A DNA stretch of 64,000 nucleotides from Paracoccaceae bacterium (GTDB lineage Bacteria > Pseudomonadota > Alphaproteobacteria > Rhodobacterales > Rhodobacteraceae): assembly GCA_006226775.1 (NCBI GenBank), contig SBGD01000076.1:1-64000 (forward strand). Direction: 5' to 3'. A model generated the notes under the pieces. That model saw nothing but the letters and a program-made list of their open reading frames with translations, did not search any database and had not been told where the DNA came from. The position numbers and the translations under genes were made by a program. Positions 44,845-57,392 of this stretch are shown here, in pieces. Within the stretch, counting starts at the first letter, position 1; each line of letters starts with the position of its first letter.

Positions 44845-45786
44845 TCAGCCTTTGACCGCGCCGGCGGCAATGCCGCGCACGAAGAGTTTTCCGGAGACGA
44901 AGTAGATGACCAGCGGCACCAGCCCGGTCAGCAGTGTCGCCGCCATGTTGACGTTGTATTCCTTCACGCCCTGCACCGAGTTGACGATATTGTTCAGCTG
45001 CACCGTCATCGGGTAGAGATCGGGCTTGGTATAGACCACGCCGAACAGGAAATCGTTCCAAATTCCGGTGACTTGCAGGATCATCGCCACCACGAAGATC
45101 GGCAGGGACATCGGCAGCATGATCTGGACATAGATCTGCCAGAACCCGGCGCCATCGACCCGGGCGGCCTTGAACAATTCCTCGGGCAGCGAGGTGAAGT
45201 AGTTGCGAAACAAAAGCGTCAGGATCGGCATTCCGAAGATCGAATGCACCATGACCAGCCCGGTGAGCGAGCCGTAGAGCCCCATCTCGCGCAGCAGGAT
45301 CACGATGGGATAGAGCATCACCTGGTAGGGGATGAAGGCGCCGAAGATCAGGATGGTAAAGAACATGTCGGCGCCCTTGAACCGCCAGTTGGCCAGCGCA
45401 TATCCATTGACCGATGCGATCACGATCGAGACCACCACCGAGGGCACGGTGATCCTGACCGAGTTCCAGAAGCCGCGCGACAGCCCGTCGCAGTTCAGCC
45501 CGGTGCAGGCCTCGGCCCAGGCCTTGACCCAGGGCTCAAAGGTGATTTCGACCGGCGGGGCGAAGATATTGCCCATGCGGATCTCGGGCATGCCCTTGAG
45601 CGAGGTGACGACCATCACCCAGAGCGGCAGCAGGTAGTAGAGCGCCACCACGATCAGCGTGCCGTAGATGAAGATGTTGCGGCGCGAGAAGCGGCGGCGC
45701 GGTTTCGGCCCGCGCGGCCCGGCCAGCGCGTCGCGCGCGGCGTCCGCGCCCACCACCGTGGCCGAGAGGATACCGGGATCAGACAC
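44845..45786 (-). CDS. Sugar ABC transporter permease (MalG type)
   Basis: This is a 313-residue inner-membrane permease with six membrane segments. The EAA loop that contacts the ATPase is [25 protein letters not shown] (about residues 207-231). The N-terminus has an extended basic leader ([13 protein letters not shown]) before the first helix. It overlaps the upstream permease gene by 8 bases. Together with that gene it should form the heterodimeric pore of a CUT1 importer. Confidence 0.93.
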   Translation of the reverse strand: MSDPGILSATVVGADAARDALAGPRGPKPRRRFSRRNIFIYGTLIVVALYYLLPLWVMVVTSLKGMPEIRMGNIFAPPVEITFEPWVKAWAEACTGLNCDGLSRGFWNSVRITVPSVVVSIVIASVNGYALANWRFKGADMFFTILIFGAFIPYQVMLYPIVILLREMGLYGSLTGLVMVHSIFGMPILTLLFRNYFTSLPEELFKAARVDGAGFWQIYVQIMLPMSLPIFVVAMILQVTGIWNDFLFGVVYTKPDLYPMTVQLNNIVNSVQGVKEYNVNMAATLLTGLVPLVIYFVSGKLFVRGIAAGAVKG

Positions 45787-46669
45787 GTTTCCTGCCTCCG
45801 AATTCGAGGAATGCCCAGGGGATCACCACCACCAGCACCGCCAGCAGCATCATCGTCGAGGCGGCAAAGCCCTGGCCCAGGTTCTGGCCCTGGAACATGT
45901 AGTCATAGACGTATTTCGCCGGCACCTCCGAGGCGATGCCGGGGCCCCCGCCGGTCTGGGCGACGATCAGGTCGTAGACCTTGACGATGCCGCTGGCGAT
46001 GATCACCAGCGTGGTGATGAAGACCGGGCGCATCATCGGGATGACGATGAAGACATAGGTCTTCCAGGCCGGGATGCCGTCGACGCGGGAGGCCTTCCAG
46101 ATGTCCTGGTCGATGCCGCGCAGCCCCGCCAGCATCAGGCACATCACCAGCCCGGTGCCCTGCCAGAGCCCGGCGATCAGCACGCCGTAGATCACGATGC
46201 GGGCGTCATAGAGCGGATCGAAGGTGAAGCTTTCCCAGCCGAACCCGCGGATCACCGATTGCACCCCGAAATCCGGGTTCAGCAGCCATTGCCAGACCAG
46301 CCCGGTGACGATGAACGACAGCGCGAAAGGATAAAGCAGGATGGTGCGGAAGGTATTCTCGAAGCGGATCTTCTGATCCAGCAGCGCGGCCAGCAGAAAG
46401 CCGATCACCAGGCTCAGCACCATCATGCAGATGCCATAGATCAGCAGGTTCTCGATCGAGATCAGCCAGCGCGCGGTGCCCCAGAGCCGCTCGTATTGAT
46501 CGAGCCCGACGAACTTGGTCTTCGGCAAGAGCTTCGACGAGGTGAAGGAATAGGTCACCGTCCAGGCGGTGCCGCCGACAAAGACCACCATGGCGGTCAG
46601 GATCATCGGGATGGCGGCGATCTTGGCCGAGAGGTTGCGGAAAAGCCGGATCGGGCGGGTGGCGGCCAT
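45779..46669 (-). CDS. Sugar ABC transporter permease (MalF type)
   Basis: This is a 296-residue inner-membrane permease with six membrane segments. The EAA loop is DIWKASRVDGIPAWKTYVFIVIPMM (about residues 188-212). The segment SYSFTSSKLLPKTKFVGLDQYERLW after the first helix is the usual periplasmic stretch of MalF-like subunits without the large MalF P2 domain. It overlaps the next permease gene by 8 bases and lies 79 bases after the binding-protein gene, with a hairpin between. Confidence 0.93.
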   Translation of the reverse strand: MAATRPIRLFRNLSAKIAAIPMILTAMVVFVGGTAWTVTYSFTSSKLLPKTKFVGLDQYERLWGTARWLISIENLLIYGICMMVLSLVIGFLLAALLDQKIRFENTFRTILLYPFALSFIVTGLVWQWLLNPDFGVQSVIRGFGWESFTFDPLYDARIVIYGVLIAGLWQGTGLVMCLMLAGLRGIDQDIWKASRVDGIPAWKTYVFIVIPMMRPVFITTLVIIASGIVKVYDLIVAQTGGGPGIASEVPAKYVYDYMFQGQNLGQGFAASTMMLLAVLVVVIPWAFLEFGGRKRV

Positions 46670-46702
46670 GGGCGTGCCTCGCGCTGAAGAAGGGCGGAAA
46701 TC

Positions 46703-46729
46703 CGGCCGGGCCGATGGGCGGCCCGGCCG
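46703..46729 (-). terminator. Intercistronic hairpin after the sugar-binding protein gene
   Basis: A 10-base stem (CGGCCGGGCC/GGCCCGGCCG) with a 7-base loop lies between the binding-protein gene and the first permease gene. It has no T tract. Such hairpins commonly stabilise the upstream mRNA and lower expression of the permease part, giving excess binding protein. That role is inferred. Confidence 0.65.
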
Positions 46730-46748
46730 TCAGGATGGTGCGTGGCGC

Positions 46749-47984
46749 TCAGTCCTTGCTGGCGACGATCTCGACGAATTGCGCCTGGGCGTCCTCGGCA
46801 CTGATCGAGGTGTCCTGGAAGAACTGCACGAAGAGGTCGTTCAACTGGTTGTTGGTGTCCTCGGTGTTCAGCATGTTCACATCCGGCATGATCGCCCCCG
46901 AGGCCAGGATCTCGAGCCCCTTCTTCATGCAGTCGTTGGCAGCCTCGAGATCGACATCCGAGCGCACCGGCAGGGAGCCTTTCTTGAGGTTGAAGGCGAC
47001 CTGGGTCTTCGGGTTCAGCAGGGTCGCGGCCAGCGCGTCCTGTGCCGCCTCGATCTCGGCATCGCCGGTCTCGGGGAAATAGAAGGCATCGCCGCCGGTC
47101 GAGATCACCTCGTGCACGCCCAGCCCCGGCAGGCAGGTGTAATCCTTGCCCGCGACCTCGCCCGCGACGGCGAATTCGCCCTGCGCCCAGTCGCCCATGA
47201 TCTGGCCGCCGGCCTGGTCGGTGATGACAAGGTTGGTGGCCTGGTTCCAGTCCTGCACGTTCGAGCCCTGCACCATCTCGCGCATGTCCGAGGCGGCCTT
47301 GAAGACCCGCTTCATCTCTTCGCCCGCGGCCAGGTCGGCATCGCCGTCGCCGTAGATCTTCTGCAGCACCTCGGGCCCCGCCAGCGTCGCCATCAGCACG
47401 TTGAACGCGCCCGAGCTTTGCCAGGGCTGGCCGCCCAGCGCCATCGGCGTGATCCCGGCCTCGCGCAGCGCCGGGGCGGCGGCGACAAACTCGTCCCAGT
47501 TCTTCGGCACCTCGAGCCCGGCCTTTTCAAAGGCGGCATTCGACAGCCAGAGCCATTGCCAGGAATGGATATTGACCGGCGCGCAGTAGATCCGGCCATC
47601 GACGGTGCAGGCATCCAGCAGCGAGGGCGGGTTGACGATGTCGCGCCAGCCCTCGGCCTCGGCCACATGGGTCATGTCGCGCAGAAGGCCGGCCTCGATC
47701 AGCTCTTCGGCCTGGCGGCCATGGTTGAACTGGAAGGCCGCCATCGGATCGCCGCCGATGATCCGGCTGACCATCACCGGGCGCGCGGTGCCGCCGCCGC
47801 CGGCAATCGCGCCGTCGACCCAGGTGTGTTCGGTCTGCTCCTCGAACTCGCGGGCGAACTCGGCCACCGCCGCGGCCTCGCCGCCGGAGGTCCACCAATG
47901 GGTCACCTCCAGGTCGGCGGCGGACACCGCACCGGTGGCGCAAAGCGCGGTGGTGGCGGCAAGCGTAGTGCGAAGATGGGTCAT
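46749..47984 (-). CDS. Sugar ABC transporter substrate-binding protein
   Basis: This is a 411-residue periplasmic solute-binding protein for a CUT1 importer. It has a cleavable signal peptide (LAATTALCATGAVSA, then ADL) without a lipobox. The mature start DLEVTHWWTSGGEAAAVAEFAREFEEQ, and later GGGGTARPVMVSRIIGGDPMAAFQFNHGRQAEEL and NIHSWQWLWLSN, resemble glucose/mannose-type binding proteins such as GtsA. Glucose, a glucoside or a related hexose is therefore the likely ligand, but that is inference. GGGAGGACCAG precedes the ATG at 47984. It is the first gene of the operon. Confidence 0.92.
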   Translation of the reverse strand: MTHLRTTLAATTALCATGAVSAADLEVTHWWTSGGEAAAVAEFAREFEEQTEHTWVDGAIAGGGGTARPVMVSRIIGGDPMAAFQFNHGRQAEELIEAGLLRDMTHVAEAEGWRDIVNPPSLLDACTVDGRIYCAPVNIHSWQWLWLSNAAFEKAGLEVPKNWDEFVAAAPALREAGITPMALGGQPWQSSGAFNVLMATLAGPEVLQKIYGDGDADLAAGEEMKRVFKAASDMREMVQGSNVQDWNQATNLVITDQAGGQIMGDWAQGEFAVAGEVAGKDYTCLPGLGVHEVISTGGDAFYFPETGDAEIEAAQDALAATLLNPKTQVAFNLKKGSLPVRSDVDLEAANDCMKKGLEILASGAIMPDVNMLNTEDTNNQLNDLFVQFFQDTSISAEDAQAQFVEIVASKD

Positions 47985-48060
47985 CTGGTCCTCCCTGTGG
48001 GCCTTTTTTGCGGCCCGTCGTGGTGATCCGGGGTTATCGGTCTGGCGAATCCCCGGGCTC

Positions 48061-48074
48061 TGAAATCGTTTACA
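48061..48074. promoter_or_regulatory. LacI-type operator O1 of the sugar operon
   Basis: The sequence TGAAATCGTTTACA, read on the minus strand as TGTAAACGATTTCA, is a near-palindrome centred on CG. It has one mismatch to the symmetric form TGTAA-NCGN-TTACA. Its centre is 42 bases from that of O2. It would lie just downstream of the predicted start of the sugar-operon transcript. Confidence 0.7.
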
Positions 48075-48079
48075 TTGAC

Positions 48080-48116
48080 AGTTAAGCAAAGTTGTGACCC
48101 CCTGTAAACGATTACA
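48080..48116 (-). promoter_or_regulatory. Sugar-operon promoter with operator O2
   Basis: O2 is TGTAAACGATTACA (48103-48116), a palindrome with central CG. On the minus strand a possible -35 TTTACA (48103-48108) lies inside O2. A weak -10 TTAACT (48080-48085) follows after 17 bases. A repressor bound at O2 would therefore cover the -35 box, and together with O1, 42 bases away (four helical turns), could loop the DNA. The promoter boxes are inference. Confidence 0.6.
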
Positions 48117-48184
48117 TCGACCAATTCGAGGGCAGGGCGGTCCGGCGCGCAAAGGCCGGCCCGCCCCGGGGACAGTGCGGACGG

Positions 48185-49228
48185 ATGACACAGAAAGCGG
48201 CCAGAATTCAGGATGTTGCCCTGGCGGCGGGGGTCTCGACCGCCACCGTCAGCCGGGCGCTGTCCAACCCCGACCTGCTGACCGAGGCGACGCGCCGCGC
48301 GGTCTTCGACGCCATCCGCACCACCGGCTACCGGGTGAATCGCGCCGCCCGCAACCTGCGCAAACAGCGCGCCGGGGCGGTGCTGGTGCTGGTGCCCAAC
48401 CTCGGCAATCCGTTCTTTTCGCAGATCCTCGCGGGCATCAGCGCCGGGTTCGCCGGCACCGATTATTCCGTGCTGATCGCCGATACCGCCGACCATCCCG
48501 ACCGCGAGCGGGTCCTGATCGATTATTTCCGCGACAGCCGGATCGACGGCATGATCTCGCTCGATGGCAGCCTGACCGGCGAGGATCTGGCGCTTTTTGC
48601 CCGCGAAGGGGTGGAAGAGCGGATCGTCTTTGCCTGCGAATGGGTGCAGGGTGCGGCTTTTCCCTCGGTGCGCAGCGACAATGAGCGCGGCGCGCGGCTG
48701 GCGGTGCGGCACCTGCACGAACTGGGCCACCGCGACATTGCCCATGTCACCGGGCCCAAGGGCAACGTGCTGACCCGGATGCGGCGCGAGGGCATGATGA
48801 CCGAACGCGAGAGGCTGGGGCTGACGGTGCGCGACGAATGGATCATCCGCGGCGATTTCTCGTTGCAGTCCGGCCATGCCGCCGCCGGGGCGATCCTGGC
48901 GATGGCGCATCGGCCGACGGCGGTGTTCTGCGCGTCCGACATGGTGGCCTTCGGGCTGATCGCCGGGCTGACCCGCGGCGGGATCTCGGTGCCCGGCGAG
49001 ATGTCCGTGGTGGGGTTCGACGATATCGAGATGTCGGAATTCTACGTCCCGGCGCTGACCACGATTCGCCAGCACCGCCGGGAGCTGGGATCAAGAGCGG
49101 CGCGGAACCTTCTGAACAGGCTGGACAATGCCGGATCTCTGGCCTGCAGCGCGCCCGAGTTGATCGACGTGGATCTCGTGGTGCGCGCCAGCACCCAAGC
49201 GCGCCGGGGCGGGATGCTTCAAGGCTGA
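48185..49228 (+). CDS. LacI-family transcriptional regulator of the sugar operon
   Basis: This is a 347-residue repressor with an N-terminal LacI helix-turn-helix (RIQDVALAAGVSTATVSRALSNP, residues 7-29) and hinge. A periplasmic-binding-protein-like effector domain follows, with NLGNPFFSQILAGI, LHELGHRDIAHVTGP, AVFCASDMVAFGLI and VVGFDDIEMSEFYVPALTTIRQ. It is divergent from the sugar operon and shares its promoter region, which contains two operators of the TGTAAACGATTACA type. It therefore most likely represses the operon and itself until the sugar or a catabolite binds. The effector is unknown. Confidence 0.94.
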   Translation: MTQKAARIQDVALAAGVSTATVSRALSNPDLLTEATRRAVFDAIRTTGYRVNRAARNLRKQRAGAVLVLVPNLGNPFFSQILAGISAGFAGTDYSVLIADTADHPDRERVLIDYFRDSRIDGMISLDGSLTGEDLALFAREGVEERIVFACEWVQGAAFPSVRSDNERGARLAVRHLHELGHRDIAHVTGPKGNVLTRMRREGMMTERERLGLTVRDEWIIRGDFSLQSGHAAAGAILAMAHRPTAVFCASDMVAFGLIAGLTRGGISVPGEMSVVGFDDIEMSEFYVPALTTIRQHRRELGSRAARNLLNRLDNAGSLACSAPELIDVDLVVRASTQARRGGMLQG

Positions 49229-49637
49229 CCCATCGAACGAAGATGGTCTGGGGCAGGCGTTTGGCGCTCAGCACCCGCGCGGAATCAAGGGCGCAGCCCG
49301 CCGCGCATCGTCATGCCGAAGGCATGCCTCCGGCATGACGCGCCCCCACGCGTCGGCGATATGGCTGATGTCCGCACATAGCTGAGGGCTATTGCGGATT
49401 TGGCAGCCATAAAGCGCCCTGCAAGACCGTAGGATCGCCAACGCGCGCGCCGGCAATGCGCGGCGCGTCATTCAGCCGACGCGAAAGTCGCCGCCTTGCC
49501 AAGATCCTCTGCTTTAACATGGTGTCGTCCCGCTCAGGGTGTCGGGGTCGGAAGCGAGGCTCCGGGTAAACCCATGAGACCAGTTTTTCCCCGACGCCGC
49601 CCTTTTGACGCCCGAATCCGGGCATTAAAGTCGCCGC
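49229..49637. other. Gene-free region between lacI-type gene and NYN nuclease gene
   Basis: This 409-base stretch has no convincing gene. It contains a hairpin with outer arms GTCATGCCG/CGGCATGAC (49310-49318 and 49331-49339) and an inner GGCATGCC, about 80 bases after the LacI gene. That is a possible transcript end, but without a good T tract. Short open frames on both strands lack ribosome-binding sites and family resemblance. The last 80 bases probably contain the promoter of the nuclease gene. Confidence 0.45.
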
Positions 49638-50219
49638 ATGTCCGTGCCGATCCTTCTGCTTCTCGCCTCTGTCGCCCTCGGGGTCTTCGCCCATGATTCG
49701 GATGCCTCCGGCCCGGGCGATCTTCTGCTGCTTGGCCTGATCACCGGTGTCGCCGCGCTGGTGCTGGTGCTGCGCGACGTCTTTGCCCCCGGCAAGGCGC
49801 GGCCCAGAACTTTGGGCCGGCGCAAGCCGTATATCGTGCTGGATGGCTCCAACGTCATGCATTGGGACGGCAAGGCGCCTTCGCTCGACCCGGTGCGCAG
49901 CGTCGTCGAGAGGGTGCGGGCCGAGGGGCTGGAGCCGGTGATCTGGTTCGACGCCAATGTCGGCTACAAGATCGGCGACGGTTATCTCGGCCCGGCAGCG
50001 CTGGCCCGGCGGCTGGGCTGCGCCAGGGCGCGCGTCCATGTGGCGCCAAAGGGCACGCCCGCCGATCCGCTGCTGCTGCAACACGCGGTCAGCCTGGATG
50101 CGCGGGTGGTGTCCAACGACCGCTTCCGCGACTGGCAGGAAGCCTTCCCCGCGCTGGAGCGCGCGGATTTCCTGGTGCGCATGCGGGCGCGGGACCAGTC
50201 CGGAACCCTGGAGTTGTAA
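49638..50219 (+). CDS. Membrane-anchored NYN/PIN-type ribonuclease-like protein
   Basis: This 193-residue protein has two hydrophobic N-terminal segments (VPILLLLASVALGVFA, and LLLLGLITGVAALVLVLRDV near 29-48). A cytosolic domain of the Zc3h12a/NYN (PIN-like) nuclease fold follows. Likely metal-binding acidic residues are in YIVLDGSNVMHWDG (about 65-78), VIWFDANVGYKIGDGYL (D104), and VVSNDRFRDWQE, the usual SND-RFRD block (about 153-164). The arrangement suggests an RNase tethered to the inner membrane. It stands alone, convergent with pgm. Confidence 0.82.
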   Translation: MSVPILLLLASVALGVFAHDSDASGPGDLLLLGLITGVAALVLVLRDVFAPGKARPRTLGRRKPYIVLDGSNVMHWDGKAPSLDPVRSVVERVRAEGLEPVIWFDANVGYKIGDGYLGPAALARRLGCARARVHVAPKGTPADPLLLQHAVSLDARVVSNDRFRDWQEAFPALERADFLVRMRARDQSGTLEL

Positions 50220-50231
50220 GCGCCCTCGCGG

Positions 50232-53835
<3,604 letters not shown>

Positions 53836-53839
<4 letters not shown>

Positions 53840-55944
53840 TCCCCGGGCTCCTCGCGCAGGACAAAGGCCGTGACCGATTCCGCCGCCACGCGGGTGCGCC
53901 GCACATCCATCGCCATCGCCGATTGCTCGGCCTGCGCGGTGTCGATCTTGCGCACCCAGGTCCGGGTGCCGGGATCGGGCAGCACCAGCACCTGCGACCG
54001 GGCCTCGCGGTTGAAAGCGATCAGCACGGTGTCCATCGAGGCATTGCCCGGCACGCTTTCGGCACAGCCGCGCAGCACGAGGCAGAGGCTCGACAGCCCC
54101 GGGTCGCGCCAGTTCAGGCTGGAGCCGTCAAAGGCCCGCCATTCGACGTCCTTCAGCCCGTCGACCTGGCGCACCGCGCCGTGCAGGAAGGTGTTCTGCC
54201 GCACCGCGGCGTGCTCCTTGCGAAACCGGATAAGGGCTGCGGTAAAGGCGATCTGGGCGTCGTCGAGCTTGTCCCATTCGATCCAAGCCGTCGGATTGTC
54301 CTGGCAATAGGCGTTGTTGTTGCCGCCCTGGCTGTTGCCGCCTTCATCGCCCGCCAGCAGCATCGGCGTGCCCTGCGACAGCAGCACCGTGGCCAGCATG
54401 TTGCGCTGGCGCTGCTTGCGCCCGGCAACGATCAGCGGCAGGTCGGTGTCGCCCTCGACGCCGAAATTGTCGGAATGGTTGGCGTGGTGGCCGTCGTGGT
54501 TGTCCTCGCCATTGGCCTCGTTGTGGCGTTCGATATAGGCGGTGGCATCGGCCAGGGTAAAGCCGTCATGCGCAGCCACGAAATTCACCGAGGACCAGGC
54601 GCGCCGCCCCTGCTTGTCGAAGAGCGAGGCCGAGCCCAGCAGCGCCGAGCCCAGGTCCTGCGCGCTATGCCCGTCACCGCGCCAGAAGCGGCGCACGGTA
54701 TCGCGGCTGCGGTCGTTCCACTCGGCGAAGTTCGGCGGGAAGTTGCCCAGCTGATAGCCGCCGGGGCCGATGTCCCAGGGCTCGGCGATCATCTTGACCC
54801 CGGCCAGCACCGGGTCCTGGCGCAGCGCGGTCAGGAAGGTGCCGCCCGCCTCGAACCCCTGCCAGCCGCGGCAGAGCGTGGTGGCCAGGTCGAAGCGGAA
54901 ACCGTCGACGCCCATCGCCTGCACCCAGAAGCGCAAGCTGTCCATGATCATCCGCAGCACGAAGGGATGGCTGACATCCAGCGTATTGCCGCAGCCGGTG
55001 TCGTTGACGTAATAGCGCGGCTGGCCGTCGAGCAGCCGGTAATAGGCGGCATTGTCGAGGCCGCGAAAGCACAGGGTAGGCCCCATGTGATCGCCCTCGG
55101 CCGAGTGGTTGTAGACCACGTCGAGAATCACCTCGATCCCGGCGGCATGGAAGCGCTCGACCATGGCGCGAAAGCCGCGCACGCCCTTGGGCCCGAAATA
55201 GCGCGGCTCGGGGGCGAAGAAGCCGATGGTGTTGTAGCCCCAGTAGTTGACCAGCCCCTTGTCGCGCAGCATGGCTTCCGACTTCAGCGCCTGCACCGGC
55301 AGGATCTCGACCGCGTCGACGCCCAGCCGGGTCAGATGCTCGAGCATCGCATCCGAGGCAAAACCGTCATAGGTGCCGCGCTGTTTCTCCGGCACTTCGG
55401 GGTGCAGCATGGTGGCGCCCTTGACATGGGCCTCGTAGATCAGCCCGCCGTCATGGCCGCAGGCCAGGGTCCGGGCGTCCATCGGGAAATCGCCCGGATC
55501 CGAGACCACCGATTTGGGCACATGGCGCGCGCTGTCGGCGGTGCTGAAGGACATGTCGCCCTCGGGCGCGCCGATCTGGTAGCCATAGGTGGCGCCATGC
55601 CCGGTGAAGGCGCCAAAGAACTCGCGGGTATAGGGGTCCAGCAGCAGCTTGTTGGGGTTGAAGCGGTGGCCGCGTTCGGGCGCATGGGGCCCGTCGACCC
55701 GGTAGCCATAAAGCGTTCCGGGCCGCAGCCCCGGCACATAGCCGTGCCAGACCGCGCCGGTGCGCTCGGGCAGGGCGATGCGGTGCTCCTCGCGCAGGCC
55801 ATCGGCCGAGAACAGGCAGAGCGTGACTTTCGAGGCATTCTCGGAAAACACCGCGAAATTGGTGCCGTCGCCGGTGAAATGCGCGCCCAGCCGGTTGGCC
55901 CGGCCGGACTGGATGTCGATGGTCATCGGCGCCCTCGTGTTCAT
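53836..55944 (-). CDS. glgX: Glycogen debranching enzyme GlgX
   Basis: This GH13 isoamylase-type enzyme removes alpha-1,6 branches left by phosphorylase. The 702-residue protein has an N-terminal CBM48 (about 10-110), DVVYNHSAEGDH, the nucleophile Asp in DGFRFDLATTLCR, the acid/base Glu in MIAEPWDIGPGGYQ and VAAHDGFTLADA. I use the ATG at 55944, which overlaps the glgA stop codon (ATGA) and has GAGG upstream. MTIDIQSG at 55926 is an alternative. It is the fifth gene of the glycogen operon. Confidence 0.95.
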
Positions 55945-57392
55945 TCCGACAGGACCTCTTGATATAGCGCGGCATAGGCCCGTGCCGAGGTGTCCCAGCC
56001 CACTTCCTGGCGCATCGCCGCGCGTTGCAGCATCTGCCAGGCGTCGCGGTCGGCATAGGTCCGAAAGACCCGGTCGAGCACCCCGGCGATGCCCTCGGCG
56101 CTGACCTCCTCGAACAGAAAGCCGGTGCCGACCCCGGCGCGGAGCGCGGCGAGATTGGCATCGATCACCGTATCGGCCAGCCCGCCGGTGCGCGCCACCA
56201 CCGGCAATGTGCCGTAGCGCAGCCCGTAAAGCTGGGTCAGCCCGCAAGGCTCGAACCGCGAGGGGATGAGGATCGCGTCGCTGCCGCCCTGCATCAGGTG
56301 CGAAAACGCCTCGTCATAGCCGATGTAACAGCCGACCTTGCCGGGGAACTCTTCCGCCGCCGCCTTGAAGGCGGCTTCCAGCTCGGGCGCGCCGGTGCCC
56401 AGCACCGCCAGTTGCCCGCCACCCGCGACCAGGTGCGGGATCGCGCCGACCAGCGCGTCCAGCCCCTTCTGCTCGGTCAGCCGGCTGATGACGCAAAAGA
56501 GCGGCCCTTGGTGGTCGGGATCGAGCGCCAGTTGCTTGCAGAGCGCCGCGCGATTGCCGGCCTTGCGCGCCAGCGTCTTGCTGTCGAAGGTCTGCGCCAG
56601 CGCCTTGTCCTTCGCCGGATTCCAGGCCGCGGTGTCGATGCCGTTGAGGATGCCCGAAAGCACATCGGCGCGCGCCTGCAGGATGCCCTCGAGCCCCATG
56701 CCGAACTTCGGCGTCAGGATCTCGCGCGCATAGGTCGGGCTGACGGTGGTGATCCGGTCGGCAAAGGCCAGCCCGGCCTTCAGAAAGGCGACATCGCCGT
56801 GATATTCGTAGCCCGCACCGGGATAGAACCAGTCGCCGCGCAGCCCCAACTCGCCCCGGGTATGCCCGCCGAAGCGGCCCGGAAAGGCGATGTTGTGGAT
56901 CGTCATCACGGTTTTCGGCACCGGCACGCCGGGTTGCTTGAGATAGACCGGCGTCAGCCCGGCCTGCCAGTCATGGGCATGGACCACATCGGGTTTCCAG
57001 CCCAGCAGCCCGTCGAAGCTGATCCGCGCCGCCGCCTGGGCCAGCGAGCCGAAGCGGCGGTGATTGTCGTCCCAATCCTTGCCCGCCGGGTCGGAGTAGG
57101 GCCCGCCCGGCCGGTCGAAAAGCTGCGGCGCATCGAGCAGCAGCAGGGTCACGCCCTCGGCCTCGACCTCGACCAGCCGCCCGGCCCCGCCGGGCAGGTC
57201 GCCGAAGCTCGCCACCTCGGTGCCCCGTGCCACCAGCGGCATCAGCGCCGGATAGGCCGGCAGCACGGTCTTGACGTCGATCCCCAGGGGCCCAAGCGCC
57301 CCGGGCAGGGCGCCGGCCACATCCGCCAGCCCGCCGGTCTTGATGAAGGGCGCGCATTCGGAGGTGACCATGAGCACGTTCATCTCAGCCAT
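55941..57392 (-). CDS. glgA: Glycogen synthase (ADP-glucose)
   Basis: This GT5 enzyme adds glucose from ADP-glucose to the non-reducing ends of glycogen. The 483-residue protein has the N-terminal nucleotide-sugar motif [13 protein letters not shown] (about 18-30), [41 protein letters not shown] and the C-terminal E-x7-E motif region [23 protein letters not shown]. It overlaps glgC by 8 bases. An ATG at 57383 (MNVLMVTSE) is an alternative start. Confidence 0.96.
   Translation of the reverse strand: MAEMNVLMVTSECAPFIKTGGLADVAGALPGALGPLGIDVKTVLPAYPALMPLVARGTEVASFGDLPGGAGRLVEVEAEGVTLLLLDAPQLFDRPGGPYSDPAGKDWDDNHRRFGSLAQAAARISFDGLLGWKPDVVHAHDWQAGLTPVYLKQPGVPVPKTVMTIHNIAFPGRFGGHTRGELGLRGDWFYPGAGYEYHGDVAFLKAGLAFADRITTVSPTYAREILTPKFGMGLEGILQARADVLSGILNGIDTAAWNPAKDKALAQTFDSKTLARKAGNRAALCKQLALDPDHQGPLFCVISRLTEQKGLDALVGAIPHLVAGGGQLAVLGTGAPELEAAFKAAAEEFPGKVGCYIGYDEAFSHLMQGGSDAILIPSRFEPCGLTQLYGLRYGTLPVVARTGGLADTVIDANLAALRAGVGTGFLFEEVSAEGIAGVLDRVFRTYADRDAWQMLQRAAMRQEVGWDTSARAYAALYQEVLSE

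Noticed and set aside
48185-49228. The LacI-family gene here being the regulator that binds TTAGCGCTAA
   Set aside because: Its own divergent promoter carries a different operator type (TGTAAACGATTACA) and none of the TTAGCGCTAA form, so it is more likely a local sugar-specific repressor.
49268-49471. Small minus-strand frame downstream of the LacI-type gene
   Set aside because: It has no ribosome-binding site, no family resemblance and runs through a hairpin sequence. I regard it as chance.
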